Assembly (NCBI RefSeq): GCF_048820895.1
Contig: NZ_JBMERQ010000001.1
Coordinates: 434,001-498,000, forward strand
Direction of reading: 5' to 3'
Source of the DNA: Cribrihabitans_A neustonicus
GTDB taxonomy: Bacteria > Pseudomonadota > Alphaproteobacteria > Rhodobacterales > Rhodobacteraceae
DNA length: 64,000 bases
Position numbers and translations under genes: made by a program
Notes under the pieces: model-generated
Database searches by the model: none
Told to the model about the DNA's origin: nothing
The model's input: the letters and a program-made list of their open reading frames with translations, nothing else
Shown: positions 31,470 through 39,622 of the stretch, one piece after another
Numbering within the stretch: the first letter of the stretch is position 1
Layout of the letters: each line of letters starts with the position of its first letter

Positions 31470-33032
31470 TCATTCCCACTCGATCGTGCCCGGAGGCTTG
31501 GAGGTGATGTCGTAGGTGCAGCGGTTAATGCCCTTCACCTCGTTGATAATGCGGGTGGCGGTTTCGCCCAGGAATTCGTGGCTGAACGGGTAGTAGTCCG
31601 CGGTCATGCCGTCCACTGAGGTGACCGCCCGCAGGGCGCAGGCGTAGTCGTAGGTGCGGCCGTCGCCCATCACGCCGACGGTGCGCACCGGCAGGATCGC
31701 GACGAAGGCCTGCCAGATCTCGTCATAAAGCCCGTGCTTGCGGATCTGGTCGATGTAGATCGCATCTGCCTCGCGCAGGATCGCCAGCTTGTCGCGGGTG
31801 ATCTCGCCCGGGCAGCGGATCGCCAGACCGGGCCCCGGGAAGGGGTGGCGGCCGATAAAGCTTGCCGGCAGGCCGAGCTCGTGGCCGAGCGCGCGGACCT
31901 CGTCCTTGAACAGCTCGCGCAGCGGTTCCACCAGCTTTAGGCCCATCTTCTCCGGGAGGCCGCCCACGTTGTGGTGCGACTTGATGGTGACCGAAGGGCC
32001 GCCCGAGAAGGAGACCGACTCGATCACGTCCGGGTACAGCGTGCCCTGGGCCAGGAACTCGGCGCCGTCGATGGTGTCGGCGTGTTTCTGGAACACGTCG
32101 ATGAACAGCTTGCCGATGATCTTGCGCTTGGTTTCCGGGTCCGAAACACCTTCCAGCTCGCCGAGGAACAGGTCGCTCTCGTCGGCGTGGATGAGCTGGA
32201 TGTTGTAGTTGTCGCGGAACATCTTCACGACTTCTTCCGCCTCGTTCTTGCGCAGAAGCCCGTGGTCGACAAAGACGCAGGTGAGCTGGTCGCCGATCGC
32301 CTCGTGGATCAGCACCGCCGCGACCGAGGAATCGACGCCGCCGGAGAGGCCGCAGAGCACCTTCTTGTCGCCGACCTGCTCGCGGATCAGGCGGATCGCC
32401 TCTTCCTTGTAGGCGCCCATGGTCCAGTCGCCGGTGAAGCCCGCCAGCTTCACGAAGTTCTCATAGAGCGTCTTGCCGTTCGGGGTGTGGTGCACCTCGG
32501 GGTGGAACTGCACGGCGAAGAAGTTGCGCTCCAGGTCCGCGGTGATCGCGAAGGGGGCGTTGGGGGAGGTGCCGTAAACCTTGAAACCCGGTGCGATTTC
32601 AGAGACATGGTCGCCGTGGCTCATCCAGACCTGCTCGCGCTCCTCCAGGAACCACCCGGTGAGCAGCGGGATGCGCTCCTCGGTCGGGGTCACATAAGCG
32701 CGGCCAAACTCGGCGGTGCCGTGGCCCGAGACCACCCGGCCGCCAAGCTGATGCATCATCACCTGCTGGCCGTAACAGATGCCGAGGATTGGCACGCCGT
32801 AGTCGAAGATCTCCTGCGGCACCCGCGGGGAGCCCTCGCGGGTCACGCTGTCCGGCCCGCCCGAGAAGATCACTGCTTTCGGCGCCAGTTCGCGCACGAA
32901 GTCCATGGTGACATTCTGGTAGGGGTGGATTTCGCAATAGACGTTCAGCTCGCGCAGGCGGCGCGCAATCAGCTGCGTGACCTGGCTGCCAAAGTCGATA
33001 ATGAGGAGGCGGTCATGGGATGTCTCTGTCAT
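31470..33032 (-). CDS. guaA: GMP synthase (glutamine-hydrolysing) GuaA
   Basis: GuaA aminates XMP to GMP with ATP and ammonia from glutamine. The 520-aa protein contains an N-terminal class I glutamine amidotransferase (Cys86 in ILGICYGQQVM; His/Glu in AVQFHPEVHHT), an ATP-pyrophosphatase domain with the PP-loop LSGGVDSSVAA, and the C-terminal dimerisation domain ending CTYDITSKPPGTIEWE, the invariant GuaA tail. Monocistronic on the minus strand with a terminator; 89 bp separate it from the aldo/keto reductase gene. Confidence 0.98.
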   Translation of the reverse strand: MTETSHDRLLIIDFGSQVTQLIARRLRELNVYCEIHPYQNVTMDFVRELAPKAVIFSGGPDSVTREGSPRVPQEIFDYGVPILGICYGQQVMMHQLGGRVVSGHGTAEFGRAYVTPTEERIPLLTGWFLEEREQVWMSHGDHVSEIAPGFKVYGTSPNAPFAITADLERNFFAVQFHPEVHHTPNGKTLYENFVKLAGFTGDWTMGAYKEEAIRLIREQVGDKKVLCGLSGGVDSSVAAVLIHEAIGDQLTCVFVDHGLLRKNEAEEVVKMFRDNYNIQLIHADESDLFLGELEGVSDPETKRKIIGKLFIDVFQKHADTIDGAEFLAQGTLYPDVIESVSFSGGPSVTIKSHHNVGGLPEKMGLKLVEPLRELFKDEVRALGHELGLPASFIGRHPFPGPGLAIRCPGEITRDKLAILREADAIYIDQIRKHGLYDEIWQAFVAILPVRTVGVMGDGRTYDYACALRAVTSVDGMTADYYPFSHEFLGETATRIINEVKGINRCTYDITSKPPGTIEWE

Positions 33033-33121
33033 GTGCCGCCAATACGTCGAAGCCGTTGCTGTGACAAGTGCCTATGGCCGGGCGGCCCGCAAAATTGCGG
33101 GCCGGGCCGGCTTGATAGGTA

Positions 33122-34009
33122 TCACGGCACAGGCTTGCCCTGGGCCAAGGTGTAAAGTTCAAACCACTCCTCGCGGCTCAGGCTGATGCTCAGCGCGTCG
33201 CTGAACCTGCGGATGCGGTCCAGGCTGTTGGTTCCCATGACCGGGAGGATGCGCGCCGGGTGTGCCAGCAGGAAGGCAACCGCAATGGCGGCGCGATCGG
33301 CATCATTGGTAGCGGCCAGCTCATCCATTCTCGCTGCGAGGAGGGAGTTGCCGTGCATCAACGCACCGCCGCCGAGCGGAGACCATGCCATTGCCGGCAG
33401 TCTGCGCTGCTGCAACGCGGCCAATGTGCCGTCGGTAAAGGCAGAAAGCTCCGCCAGGCTCAATTCGATCTGGTTTGTCACCAGCGGCTGCGACATTGCC
33501 GATTGCAGCAGATCCATGTCCCAGGGCCGGAAGTTCGATACGCCCGCGGCACGGATCTTGCCTTCCGCCACCAGGTCGTCCAGGGCGCGGCCGGTTTCTT
33601 CGTGATCCATGAAGGGGTCGGGGCGGTGGATGAGGAGCAGGTCCAGGTAGTCTGTGCCGAAGTCGCGCAGGCTCTGTTCGGCGGCTCCAAAAATATGCGC
33701 GGCGCTGGTGTTGTAGTGCTTCACTGGGGTGCTGTACCGCTCAGACGGAGCGACGATGCCGCATTTGCTGACGATCTCGATTTTCTGGCGCAGGCCGGGA
33801 GCTGCTTTCAGTGCTTCGCCCATGATCGCTTCCGCAAGGTAGCCGCCGTAGATATCGGCCTGGTCCAGCGTGGTGATGCCCTGGTCGAGGCAGGCGCTGA
33901 TCTTGCTGGTGATATGAGCGGCCGAGCTGTCTTCCCCGTCGGCAATCCGCCACAGGCCATAGGCAATGCGGCTGAACGACAGGCCGTCCGTCAGTGAAAT
34001 CCGGTCCAT
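33122..34009 (-). CDS. Aldo/keto reductase (YdhF-like)
   Basis: A 295-aa NADPH-dependent oxidoreductase of the AKR superfamily. The catalytic tetrad is present: Asp49 and Tyr54 in TLDQADIYGGY, Lys82 in IVSKCGI and His128 in LLLIHRPDPF. GVSNFRPWDMDLLQ, NQIELSL, and the cofactor site ILPVMGTNSLDRI fit the YdhF subgroup. The natural substrate is unknown. It is on the minus strand upstream of guaA and divergent from the MttB-like gene with 273 bp between starts. Confidence 0.92.
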   Translation of the reverse strand: MDRISLTDGLSFSRIAYGLWRIADGEDSSAAHITSKISACLDQGITTLDQADIYGGYLAEAIMGEALKAAPGLRQKIEIVSKCGIVAPSERYSTPVKHYNTSAAHIFGAAEQSLRDFGTDYLDLLLIHRPDPFMDHEETGRALDDLVAEGKIRAAGVSNFRPWDMDLLQSAMSQPLVTNQIELSLAELSAFTDGTLAALQQRRLPAMAWSPLGGGALMHGNSLLAARMDELAATNDADRAAIAVAFLLAHPARILPVMGTNSLDRIRRFSDALSISLSREEWFELYTLAQGKPVP

Positions 34010-34104
34010 GGAGCATTCCCTTTTCCGCCAGGGTACTGGTGTGTGTTAGCGCCAACGATCAATGCCAGTCTTTCCGGGGGAAAGGCAAGCCGTGTCAGCG
34101 GAAA

Positions 34105-34160
34105 TCCCGGCCGGCAAGTCCCGGCCAGCAGATCCCGGCCCCGGCAGCCCGGCAAGCCGG
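34105..34160. repeat. Short tandem array, 14-bp period, four copies
   Basis: TCCCGGCC recurs at 34105, 34119 and 34133, and GCCCGGCA at 34147: an exact 14-base period. The units are TCCCGGCCGGCAAG, TCCCGGCCAGCAGA, TCCCGGCCCCGGCA and a decayed GCCCGGCAAGCCGG. It lies in the 273-bp gap between the aldo/keto reductase and MttB-like genes. Confidence 0.8.
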
Positions 34161-34282
34161 GCGGTGCGGGAAAATGCCGCTGATATGTCGCTTTTCAACT
34201 TGAATGGCCGCTATCTTTCGGCGCGAGGCTGCGGGAGGGCGGTAAGTACTTCGGCAATGAATGCCCTTGGTGAGGACAAACC

Positions 34283-35827
34283 ATGACAGAAGCAGCACCG
34301 CGCCGTCGCGCACGGGGTGGCGGCGGCGCCGCCCGCCGGGCCGAGCGTACCAGCGTCAAGATCGAGACCGCGAAGTACATCGAGCGCAACATCCCCAACT
34401 TCGAAGTGCTGAACGAAGAGGCGCTGGAAATCATCGAGCACAACGCCGAGACCATCCTCGAGGAGGTCGGCGTCAATTTCGTGAACAATCCCGGCGCGCT
34501 GAAGCTGTGGAAGGATGCCGGTGCCGACATATCGGGCGAGCGCGTGCGCATTCCCCGCGGCCTGGCGCGCAAGCTGTGCGGGACCGCGCCTGCGGAATTC
34601 ACCCAGCACGCCCGCAACCCCGAGAAATCGGTGGTGATCGGTGGCAGGAACCTGGTGCTGGCGCCGGTCTATGGCCCGCCGTTTGTGCGCGACGCCAAGG
34701 GCGGCCGCCGCTACGCGACGATGGAGGACTTCAACAAGTTCGTGAAGCTCGCCTACATGTCGAAGTGGCTGCACCACTCCGGCGGGACGGTGTGCGAGCC
34801 CACCGACATTCCGGTGAACAAGCGCCACCTCGACATGCTGATGGCGCATATGACACTGAGCGACAAACCTTTCATGGGGTCGGTCACAGAGCCGGTGCGG
34901 GCGCAGGATTCGGTGGAAATGTGCGGCATCCTCTTTGGTGAGGAGTTCGTGCAGAACAACACCGTGATGACCTCGCTCACCAATATCAACTCGCCGATGA
35001 CCTTCGACGACGTGATGATGGGCGCGCTGGAAGTCTATGCGAAGAACAACCAGGCCTGCATCATCTCCCCCTTCATCGTCGGCGGTGCGATGGCACCGGT
35101 GTCGGTGGCGGGCACGCTGACTCAGGTGCTGGCCGAGGTGCTGACCGGCGTCGCTTACAGCCAGCTGGTGCGCCCGGGCGCGCCCGCGATCTTCGGCGCC
35201 TTCGTGTCCTCGATCGACATGAACTCCGGCGCGCCGACCTTCGGCACCCCCGAGGCATCGCTGGTCACCTATGGCGCAGGCCAGCTGGCCCGTCGCCTGA
35301 ACCTGCCGTTCCGCTCGGCCGGTTCCTTCTGCGGCTCCAAGCTGCCGGATGCGCAGGCAGCCTATGAAACCGCCAACTCGCTCAACATGGGCCTCTTGTC
35401 CGGCGTGAACTTCATGCTGCACGCCTGCGGCTGGCTGGAAGGCGGGCTGGTTGCCGACTTCGAGAAGTTCGTGATGGATGCCGACCAGCTGGGCGCGCTG
35501 CATGGGCTGGCGAAAGGCATTGCCGTGGACGAGAATGGCCAGGCGATGGATGCGATCCGCGAAGTCGGCCCCGGCGGCCATTATCTTGGCTGTGCTCACA
35601 CCCAGGCCAACTTCAAGTCAGCGTTCTGGAAGTCCAACCTGCTCGATTACAAGCCGTTCGAGACCTGGGAAGAGGAAGGCGCGCGCGACACCTATGCGCT
35701 GGCGACGAACCGGGTGGATCACCTGCTGGCGACCTATCAGCAGCCGGAGCTGGATCTCGGAATCAAGCAGGCTCTGGAAGAGTATGTGGTCAACAAAAAG
35801 GCTTCGATGCCGGACGCCTTCATGTAA
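34283..35827 (+). CDS. Trimethylamine methyltransferase (MttB) superfamily protein without pyrrolysine
   Basis: A 514-aa COG5598 protein. Characterised non-pyrrolysine members demethylate quaternary amines such as glycine betaine (MtgB), proline betaine or carnitine and pass the methyl to a corrinoid protein. The frame is continuous with no internal TAG. Segments such as LEIIEHNAETILEEVGVNF, VYGPPFVRDAKGGRRYATMEDF, GALEVYAKNNQACIISPFIVGGAMAPVS and the C-terminal VDHLLATYQQPELD are typical of the abundant roseobacter versions. The first ~20 residues are Arg/Ala-rich and look disordered. No corrinoid protein gene is adjacent, so partner and substrate are open. A GC hairpin (35842-35871) follows the stop. 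Confidence 0.9.
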   Translation: MTEAAPRRRARGGGGAARRAERTSVKIETAKYIERNIPNFEVLNEEALEIIEHNAETILEEVGVNFVNNPGALKLWKDAGADISGERVRIPRGLARKLCGTAPAEFTQHARNPEKSVVIGGRNLVLAPVYGPPFVRDAKGGRRYATMEDFNKFVKLAYMSKWLHHSGGTVCEPTDIPVNKRHLDMLMAHMTLSDKPFMGSVTEPVRAQDSVEMCGILFGEEFVQNNTVMTSLTNINSPMTFDDVMMGALEVYAKNNQACIISPFIVGGAMAPVSVAGTLTQVLAEVLTGVAYSQLVRPGAPAIFGAFVSSIDMNSGAPTFGTPEASLVTYGAGQLARRLNLPFRSAGSFCGSKLPDAQAAYETANSLNMGLLSGVNFMLHACGWLEGGLVADFEKFVMDADQLGALHGLAKGIAVDENGQAMDAIREVGPGGHYLGCAHTQANFKSAFWKSNLLDYKPFETWEEEGARDTYALATNRVDHLLATYQQPELDLGIKQALEEYVVNKKASMPDAFM

Positions 35828-35858
35828 CACATCCTGACCTGCCCGGCCGATGCAGACG

Positions 35859-36242
35859 TCACGCGGCCGGGGGTGCAGATACAGGCGGGCAGGGGGGGAA
35901 TCCTTCTGCCCGCTCCGCACGGCGGCCCGCTGCGGCCGCCGTTTGCCAGCCGGAGGCGCTGGTAAGGCGTTCCAGATACTCCGCTTCCCCCGCCAGCGCG
36001 ATCAGCAGCTCGACGTGGCGAATCAGCGAATAGCCGGCCTCGCCGCGCTGGCGGCTCTCCTCCATCCCCTGTTCCAGTTCCATCAGCTGCAGCGCCGCCT
36101 CAGCCGGGCGCGGCAGCGGGCCGTAGCCCAGGACGCGCGGCAGATCGCGTTTTCGGCAATAGGACTGTGCACCCAGCCGGGCGCTGCGGCTCAGCAGCCG
36201 GGGGCGGCGCAGAGCGGTGAGGCGGCTATAGAGATCCTGCAT
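35859..36242 (-). CDS. DUF6477-like protein
   Basis: A 127-aa protein starting MQDLYSRLTALRRPRLLSRSARLG, which I recognise as the DUF6477 family limited to Rhodobacterales. It is basic at the N-terminus (KRDLPRVLG) with a helical middle (ALQLMELEQGMEESRQRGEAGYSLIRHVELLIALAGEAEYL). The last ~25 residues are Ala/Pro-rich and unlike the rest. The ATG at 36242 gives the family N-terminus; the longer open frame covers the intergenic region. It is divergent from the DUF6456 gene, the usual partner in this group as far as I recall. Function unknown. Confidence 0.72.
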   Translation of the reverse strand: MQDLYSRLTALRRPRLLSRSARLGAQSYCRKRDLPRVLGYGPLPRPAEAALQLMELEQGMEESRQRGEAGYSLIRHVELLIALAGEAEYLERLTSASGWQTAAAAGRRAERAEGFPPCPPVSAPPAA

Positions 36243-36371
36243 CGGCTTTCCCTTTCCTGGCTCAGGACGCATCTCATTTAACACAACTTTTAAGGGTGTT
36301 GCGGCGGCTAGGATACCGGCGTGCGGTACCTTGTTTGATGATTGGTTTTTTTCGGGAGACAATGGGCGGTA

Positions 36372-36448
36372 ATCTGAAGTTTTGTTCAAAATCAGATGGC
36401 TATACGCTGAATTGGCTGTGGGGAACCCTGTGGGCAAATGGTGGATAG
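36372..36448. promoter_or_regulatory. Inverted repeat and DnaA-box-like elements between DUF6477 and DUF6456 genes
   Basis: ATCTGA-AG-TTTTG-TT-CAAAA-TCAGAT (36372-36397) is an imperfect dyad with a two-base bulge, a possible operator. Downstream, TGTGGGGAA (36417-36425), TGTGGGCAA (36429-36437) and GGTGGATAG (36440-36448) each differ by two bases from the DnaA box TGTGGATAA. Both readings are speculative. Confidence 0.35.
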
Positions 36449-36479
36449 CTGCCTGGGAGACTGCCGGGGAACTTGAAAC

Positions 36480-37562
36480 ATGCAGATATTGCCACACGCA
36501 CCCTTGCCTTCCTGGGTGCCCGAGGAAGTGGGCCGCTACCTGGAGCATACCGAAAGCGGCCGGTCGATACGGCAGCTCGCCCGCAAGGCGGGATGCCATG
36601 CCTCCACCGTGCTGCGTCAGGTGCGCCGGGTGGAGGCCCGGCGGGACGATCCTCTCATTGACGGCGCACTGGCGCAGCTGGCGGCGCGCTGCTTTGCCCG
36701 TTCGGGGGCGCTGCCCGCGCTGGCGGAGGCGCAGAGCGCGGACATGGACTGGTCCGGCGAGGGGTTCGAAAGGAAGGCCGAGGAGGTGCTTGCGCTGCTG
36801 AGCCGAAGCGGGGCCGTGCTGGCGGTGGCAGGGGAGATGGAGAAGGCGGTGGTGGTGCGGGACGGAGCGGACAGAGGAGCGGCTCAGAAATCCGCGGTCG
36901 GCAAGGCCCTCGCCGGGGCGCTGGCGCTGCTGGACTGGATTGCCTGCACGCGGCCGGGCAGGATCAGCCGGTACCAGATCACGCCCGCCGGCCGCAGTGC
37001 CCTGAACCGTATTGTCGCAAGCCGCGAAAACCGCGCCCGCGCGGCGCTGGAGAACGGCTTTGCCGAGGGGCAGGCGCCCTTAATGGGCCAGTCGGCGCTG
37101 CCCGGGCGCCTGCGCAAGTCACGCTACGGGCTGGGGGAGACGCCGCTCGACATGCTGGCGCGGCTCACCGACCGGGAGGGCGACCCGTTCCTCACGCCCA
37201 GGCTGGTCAGTGCGGGCAGGCGCCTGCGGGAAGACTACGAGCTGGCGCAGATCGGCAGCCACATCTCCCGCGGCGAGCAGCACTTTACCCCCGGCAACTG
37301 CGCCCTGCGCAGCTCCGATCAGCCGGTGTGCCAGACCGCCGAGGCGGCGCGTCTGCGGATGACCGAGGCGCTCAACATGCTGGGCCCGGGGCTAAGCGAT
37401 ATCGCGCTGCGCTGCTGCTGCTACCTGGAGGGGCTGGAGACAGCGGAGCGCCAGCTCGGCTGGTCGGCGCGCTCGGGCAAGATCGTTCTGCGCATCGCCC
37501 TGCAGCAGCTTGCAAGCCACTATGACGCGTTGCCGGAGCGGGAGGCGGCGATGATCGGCTGA
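36480..37562 (+). CDS. HTH and DUF6456 domain protein, probable DNA-binding
   Basis: A 360-aa protein with an N-terminal helix-turn-helix (about residues 28-50, SIRQLARKAGCHASTVLRQV, preceded by YLEHTESG), a variable middle, and a C-terminal DUF6456 region (about 213-345) with SRYGLGETPLDMLARLTDREG, RRLREDYELAQIG and KIVLRIALQQLASHY. The combination suggests a transcription factor or nucleoid protein found in Rhodobacterales. GGGGAA lies about 10 bases before the ATG. It is divergent from the DUF6477 gene across 237 bp that hold a dyad and DnaA-like elements. Targets are unknown. Confidence 0.8.
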   Translation: MQILPHAPLPSWVPEEVGRYLEHTESGRSIRQLARKAGCHASTVLRQVRRVEARRDDPLIDGALAQLAARCFARSGALPALAEAQSADMDWSGEGFERKAEEVLALLSRSGAVLAVAGEMEKAVVVRDGADRGAAQKSAVGKALAGALALLDWIACTRPGRISRYQITPAGRSALNRIVASRENRARAALENGFAEGQAPLMGQSALPGRLRKSRYGLGETPLDMLARLTDREGDPFLTPRLVSAGRRLREDYELAQIGSHISRGEQHFTPGNCALRSSDQPVCQTAEAARLRMTEALNMLGPGLSDIALRCCCYLEGLETAERQLGWSARSGKIVLRIALQQLASHYDALPEREAAMIG

Positions 37563-37590
37563 GACCTGGGCCGCGAAGCCGCCAGGCGGT

Positions 37591-37757
37591 AAGTTGCGCG
37601 TCGGCGGCGCGCGCGGTGGCGATCCCTAGGGCAGTGCTTGGCAGTTTATACCCGCCAAGTCCGCACAAATTATCGACGATACCTCAAGCATCTGCCAAAT
37701 CGCCGCCGCGTGGGGGCGCAACGGCGATGCGCGGCGGCCTTCGGCCTTGTCCCGCGC
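37591..37757 (+). repeat. Dispersed intergenic repeat, copy D
   Basis: A 167-bp copy in the orientation of B and E: GCGCGTCGGCGGCGCGCGC, GCGATCC, GGCAGTTTATACC, GCCAAGTCCG, GCCAAATCGCCGCCGCG, GCGATGCGCGGCGGCC and CGGCCTTGTCCCGCGC. The right-arm hairpin (GCCGCCGCG with CGCGGCGGC) is intact while the left arm and the centre (37670-37690) differ most. It lies between the convergent DUF6456 and peroxiredoxin genes, next to the latter's terminator. A 348-codon open frame starting inside it at 37638 is spurious. Confidence 0.85.
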
Positions 37758-37770
37758 CGGGGACACAAAG

Positions 37771-37799
37771 CAAAACGGGCCCGCCGTTGGCGGACCCGC
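37771..37799 (-). terminator. Intrinsic terminator of the peroxiredoxin gene
   Basis: On the minus strand GGGTCCGCC-AAC-GGCGGGCCC (one G-U) is followed by GTTTTG. It starts 25 bases after the peroxiredoxin stop, between the gene and repeat copy D. Confidence 0.7.
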
Positions 37800-37823
37800 T
37801 CTCTGTTCCAAGAGGAAGGCCGG

Positions 37824-38372
37824 TCAGGCGGCGACTTCGGCCTTGGCTTCTTTCAGGTGCTTCAGCACGGTCTCGGGCGAGGAGACGCCATAGGGGTCTT
37901 CCGGGTGGTTATCCGACAGGCCCGGCTCTTCGAACCAGGCTTCGACAACACCATCGTTGACGATAGCCGCGTAGCGCCAGGAACGCGCGCCGAAGCCGAG
38001 GTTGTCCTTTGCGACCAGCATGCCCATCTTGCGGGTGAACTCGCCGGAGCCATCGGGGATTACGCCGACGTTCTTCAGGCCATGCGCTTCGGCCCATTTG
38101 TTCATCACGAAGCTATCGTTCACCGACATGCAGTAGATCGCGTCGATGCCTTCGGCCTTGAAGTCTTCAAAGCCCTTCTCGAAGCCCGGCAGCTGGTAGG
38201 TCGAGCAGGTCGGGGTAAAGGCGCCGGGCAGCGAGAACAGCACGACGCGCTTGCCCGCGAAATAGTCCGCGGTGGTCTTGTCTTCCCAGCGGAAGGGGTT
38301 CGGGCCTTCGATCGACTCGTCACGGACACGGGTCTTGAAGGTCACGTCGGGCAGTTTCACGCCTGCTTTCAT
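37824..38372 (-). CDS. Peroxiredoxin (Prx5/AhpE-like, thioredoxin fold)
   Basis: A 182-aa peroxiredoxin that reduces hydrogen or organic peroxides with thiol donors. The peroxidatic cysteine is Cys56 in LPGAFTPTCSTYQLPG, the Prx5-type motif; AIYCMSVNDSFVMNKW and GVIPDGSGEFTRKMG are family features. The resolving partner is probably glutathione or a thioredoxin, as no glutaredoxin domain is fused. I chose the ATG at 38372 (MKAGVKLPDV), with AAGGAG 9 bases upstream. It is transcribed alone, with a terminator, and is divergent from lipA. Confidence 0.93.
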   Translation of the reverse strand: MKAGVKLPDVTFKTRVRDESIEGPNPFRWEDKTTADYFAGKRVVLFSLPGAFTPTCSTYQLPGFEKGFEDFKAEGIDAIYCMSVNDSFVMNKWAEAHGLKNVGVIPDGSGEFTRKMGMLVAKDNLGFGARSWRYAAIVNDGVVEAWFEEPGLSDNHPEDPYGVSSPETVLKHLKEAKAEVAA

Positions 38373-38671
38373 CTCAACATGCTCCTTGAGTTTAATATTC
38401 TGGTTCGCGCGCACGGTTATAACGATTCTAATCCTGCATCAACCGGGCTGCGTGCCGCGGGTGCCGCGGATGCAAAGCGCCGTTGCCGCGCTGCAGCGAT
38501 GAAGCCGGGATATAGGCGGTTCTGCCGGGAATTCCAGACCCCGGGCCCGCCCCCCCTGCGCGCAAGAAGCCATGACTGCGGCACAGGGCTGCCTTGCCGA
38601 TCTGGCCGTGCCATCCGCGGCAGGCTATGTTACAAGCCGGAAAACTTCAGTTGCCGGAAGGGACGTTCCAA

Positions 38672-39622
38672 GTGCGAGACCTGAAAATCCCCGAGCAGCG
38701 CCACCCCGAGAAGGCGCACCGCCCGGATAATGCTCAGCCGAAGAAGCCAAGCTGGATCCGGGTGAAGGCGCCGGGCGGCAAGGGCTATGCCGAAACGCAC
38801 AAGATCATGCGGGAAAACAACCTGGTCACGGTCTGCGAAGAGGCGGGCTGCCCGAACGTGGGCGAATGCTGGAGCCAGGGCCACGCCACCATGATGATCA
38901 TGGGCGAGATCTGCACCCGCGGCTGCACCTTCTGCAACATCGCAACCGGCCGCCCCGACGCGCTGGATGTGTTCGAGCCGGGCCGCGTCGCGCATGCCGT
39001 TGAAAAGCTGGGGCTGAACCATGTGGTAATTACCTCTGTGGACCGCGACGATCTGGAAGACGGGGGCGCCGATCACTTCGCCCAGACCATCCGCGCCGTG
39101 CGCCACCGCAGCCCCAAGACTACGATCGAAATCCTGACCCCGGATTTCATCAAATGCGGCGACCGCGCGCTGGAGGTGGTGGCCGAGGCGAAGCCGGATG
39201 TGTTCAACCACAATCTGGAGACCGTGCCCGGCCTCTACCCGGAAGTCCGTCCCGGCGCGCGCTACTTCCATTCGCTGCGCCTCTTGCAGCGGGTCAAGGA
39301 GCTGGACCCGTCGATCTTTACCAAGTCCGGCATCATGGTGGGCCTGGGCGAGGACTCTCAGGCGGTGCGCCAGGTGATGGACGACATGCGCGCGGCGGAT
39401 GTCGATTTCCTCACCATCGGCCAGTACCTGCAGCCGACGCCAAAGCACCACGCGGTGGACCGCTTCGTGACGCCGGAGGAGTTCAAGTCCTACGAGAAGG
39501 CGGCTTATGGCAAGGGCTTCCTGATGGTTTCCGCGACGCCGCTGACGCGCTCGTCCTACCACGCGGGCGACGATTTCGCGCGCCTGCGCGAGGCCCGCAA
39601 CAAGAAGCTTGGCCTGGCATGA
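38672..39622 (+). CDS. lipA: Lipoyl synthase LipA
   Basis: LipA is a radical-SAM enzyme that inserts two sulfurs into protein-bound octanoyl groups to make lipoate for pyruvate, oxoglutarate and glycine-cleavage complexes. Both [4Fe-4S] motifs are present: auxiliary Cys55/60/66 (CEEAGCPNVGEC) and radical-SAM Cys81/85/88 (CTRGCTFC). The C-terminal SSYHAGDDF serine that donates a cluster ligand is also seen. I chose GTG at 38672 (MRDLKIPEQRHPEKA), giving 316 aa as in relatives, with GGAAGGGA upstream; an ATG at 38627 would add 15 residues. Its stop overlaps the M20 gene start (ATGA). Confidence 0.96.
   Translation: MRDLKIPEQRHPEKAHRPDNAQPKKPSWIRVKAPGGKGYAETHKIMRENNLVTVCEEAGCPNVGECWSQGHATMMIMGEICTRGCTFCNIATGRPDALDVFEPGRVAHAVEKLGLNHVVITSVDRDDLEDGGADHFAQTIRAVRHRSPKTTIEILTPDFIKCGDRALEVVAEAKPDVFNHNLETVPGLYPEVRPGARYFHSLRLLQRVKELDPSIFTKSGIMVGLGEDSQAVRQVMDDMRAADVDFLTIGQYLQPTPKHHAVDRFVTPEEFKSYEKAAYGKGFLMVSATPLTRSSYHAGDDFARLREARNKKLGLA

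Noticed and set aside
34283..35827. Pyrrolysine-containing MttB
   Set aside because: No in-frame TAG within the reading frame; it is a non-pyrrolysine family member.
35842..35871. Terminator after the MttB-like gene
   Set aside because: CCCGGCCG/CGGCCGGG forms a stem but has no T-tract and overlaps the coding end of the convergent DUF6477 gene, so I did not list it as a terminator.
36417..36448. Replication origin at the DUF6477/DUF6456 gap
   Set aside because: Only three weak DnaA-like boxes, no AT-rich unwinding element and no origin-linked genes (dnaA, parAB, hemE, repABC) nearby; kept only as a low-confidence regulatory note.
37638..38684. 348-codon plus-strand open frame starting in repeat copy D
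   Set aside because: It begins in the dispersed repeat and runs antisense through the peroxiredoxin gene. Similar peptides arise from the other repeat copies, which explains such spurious hypothetical proteins.
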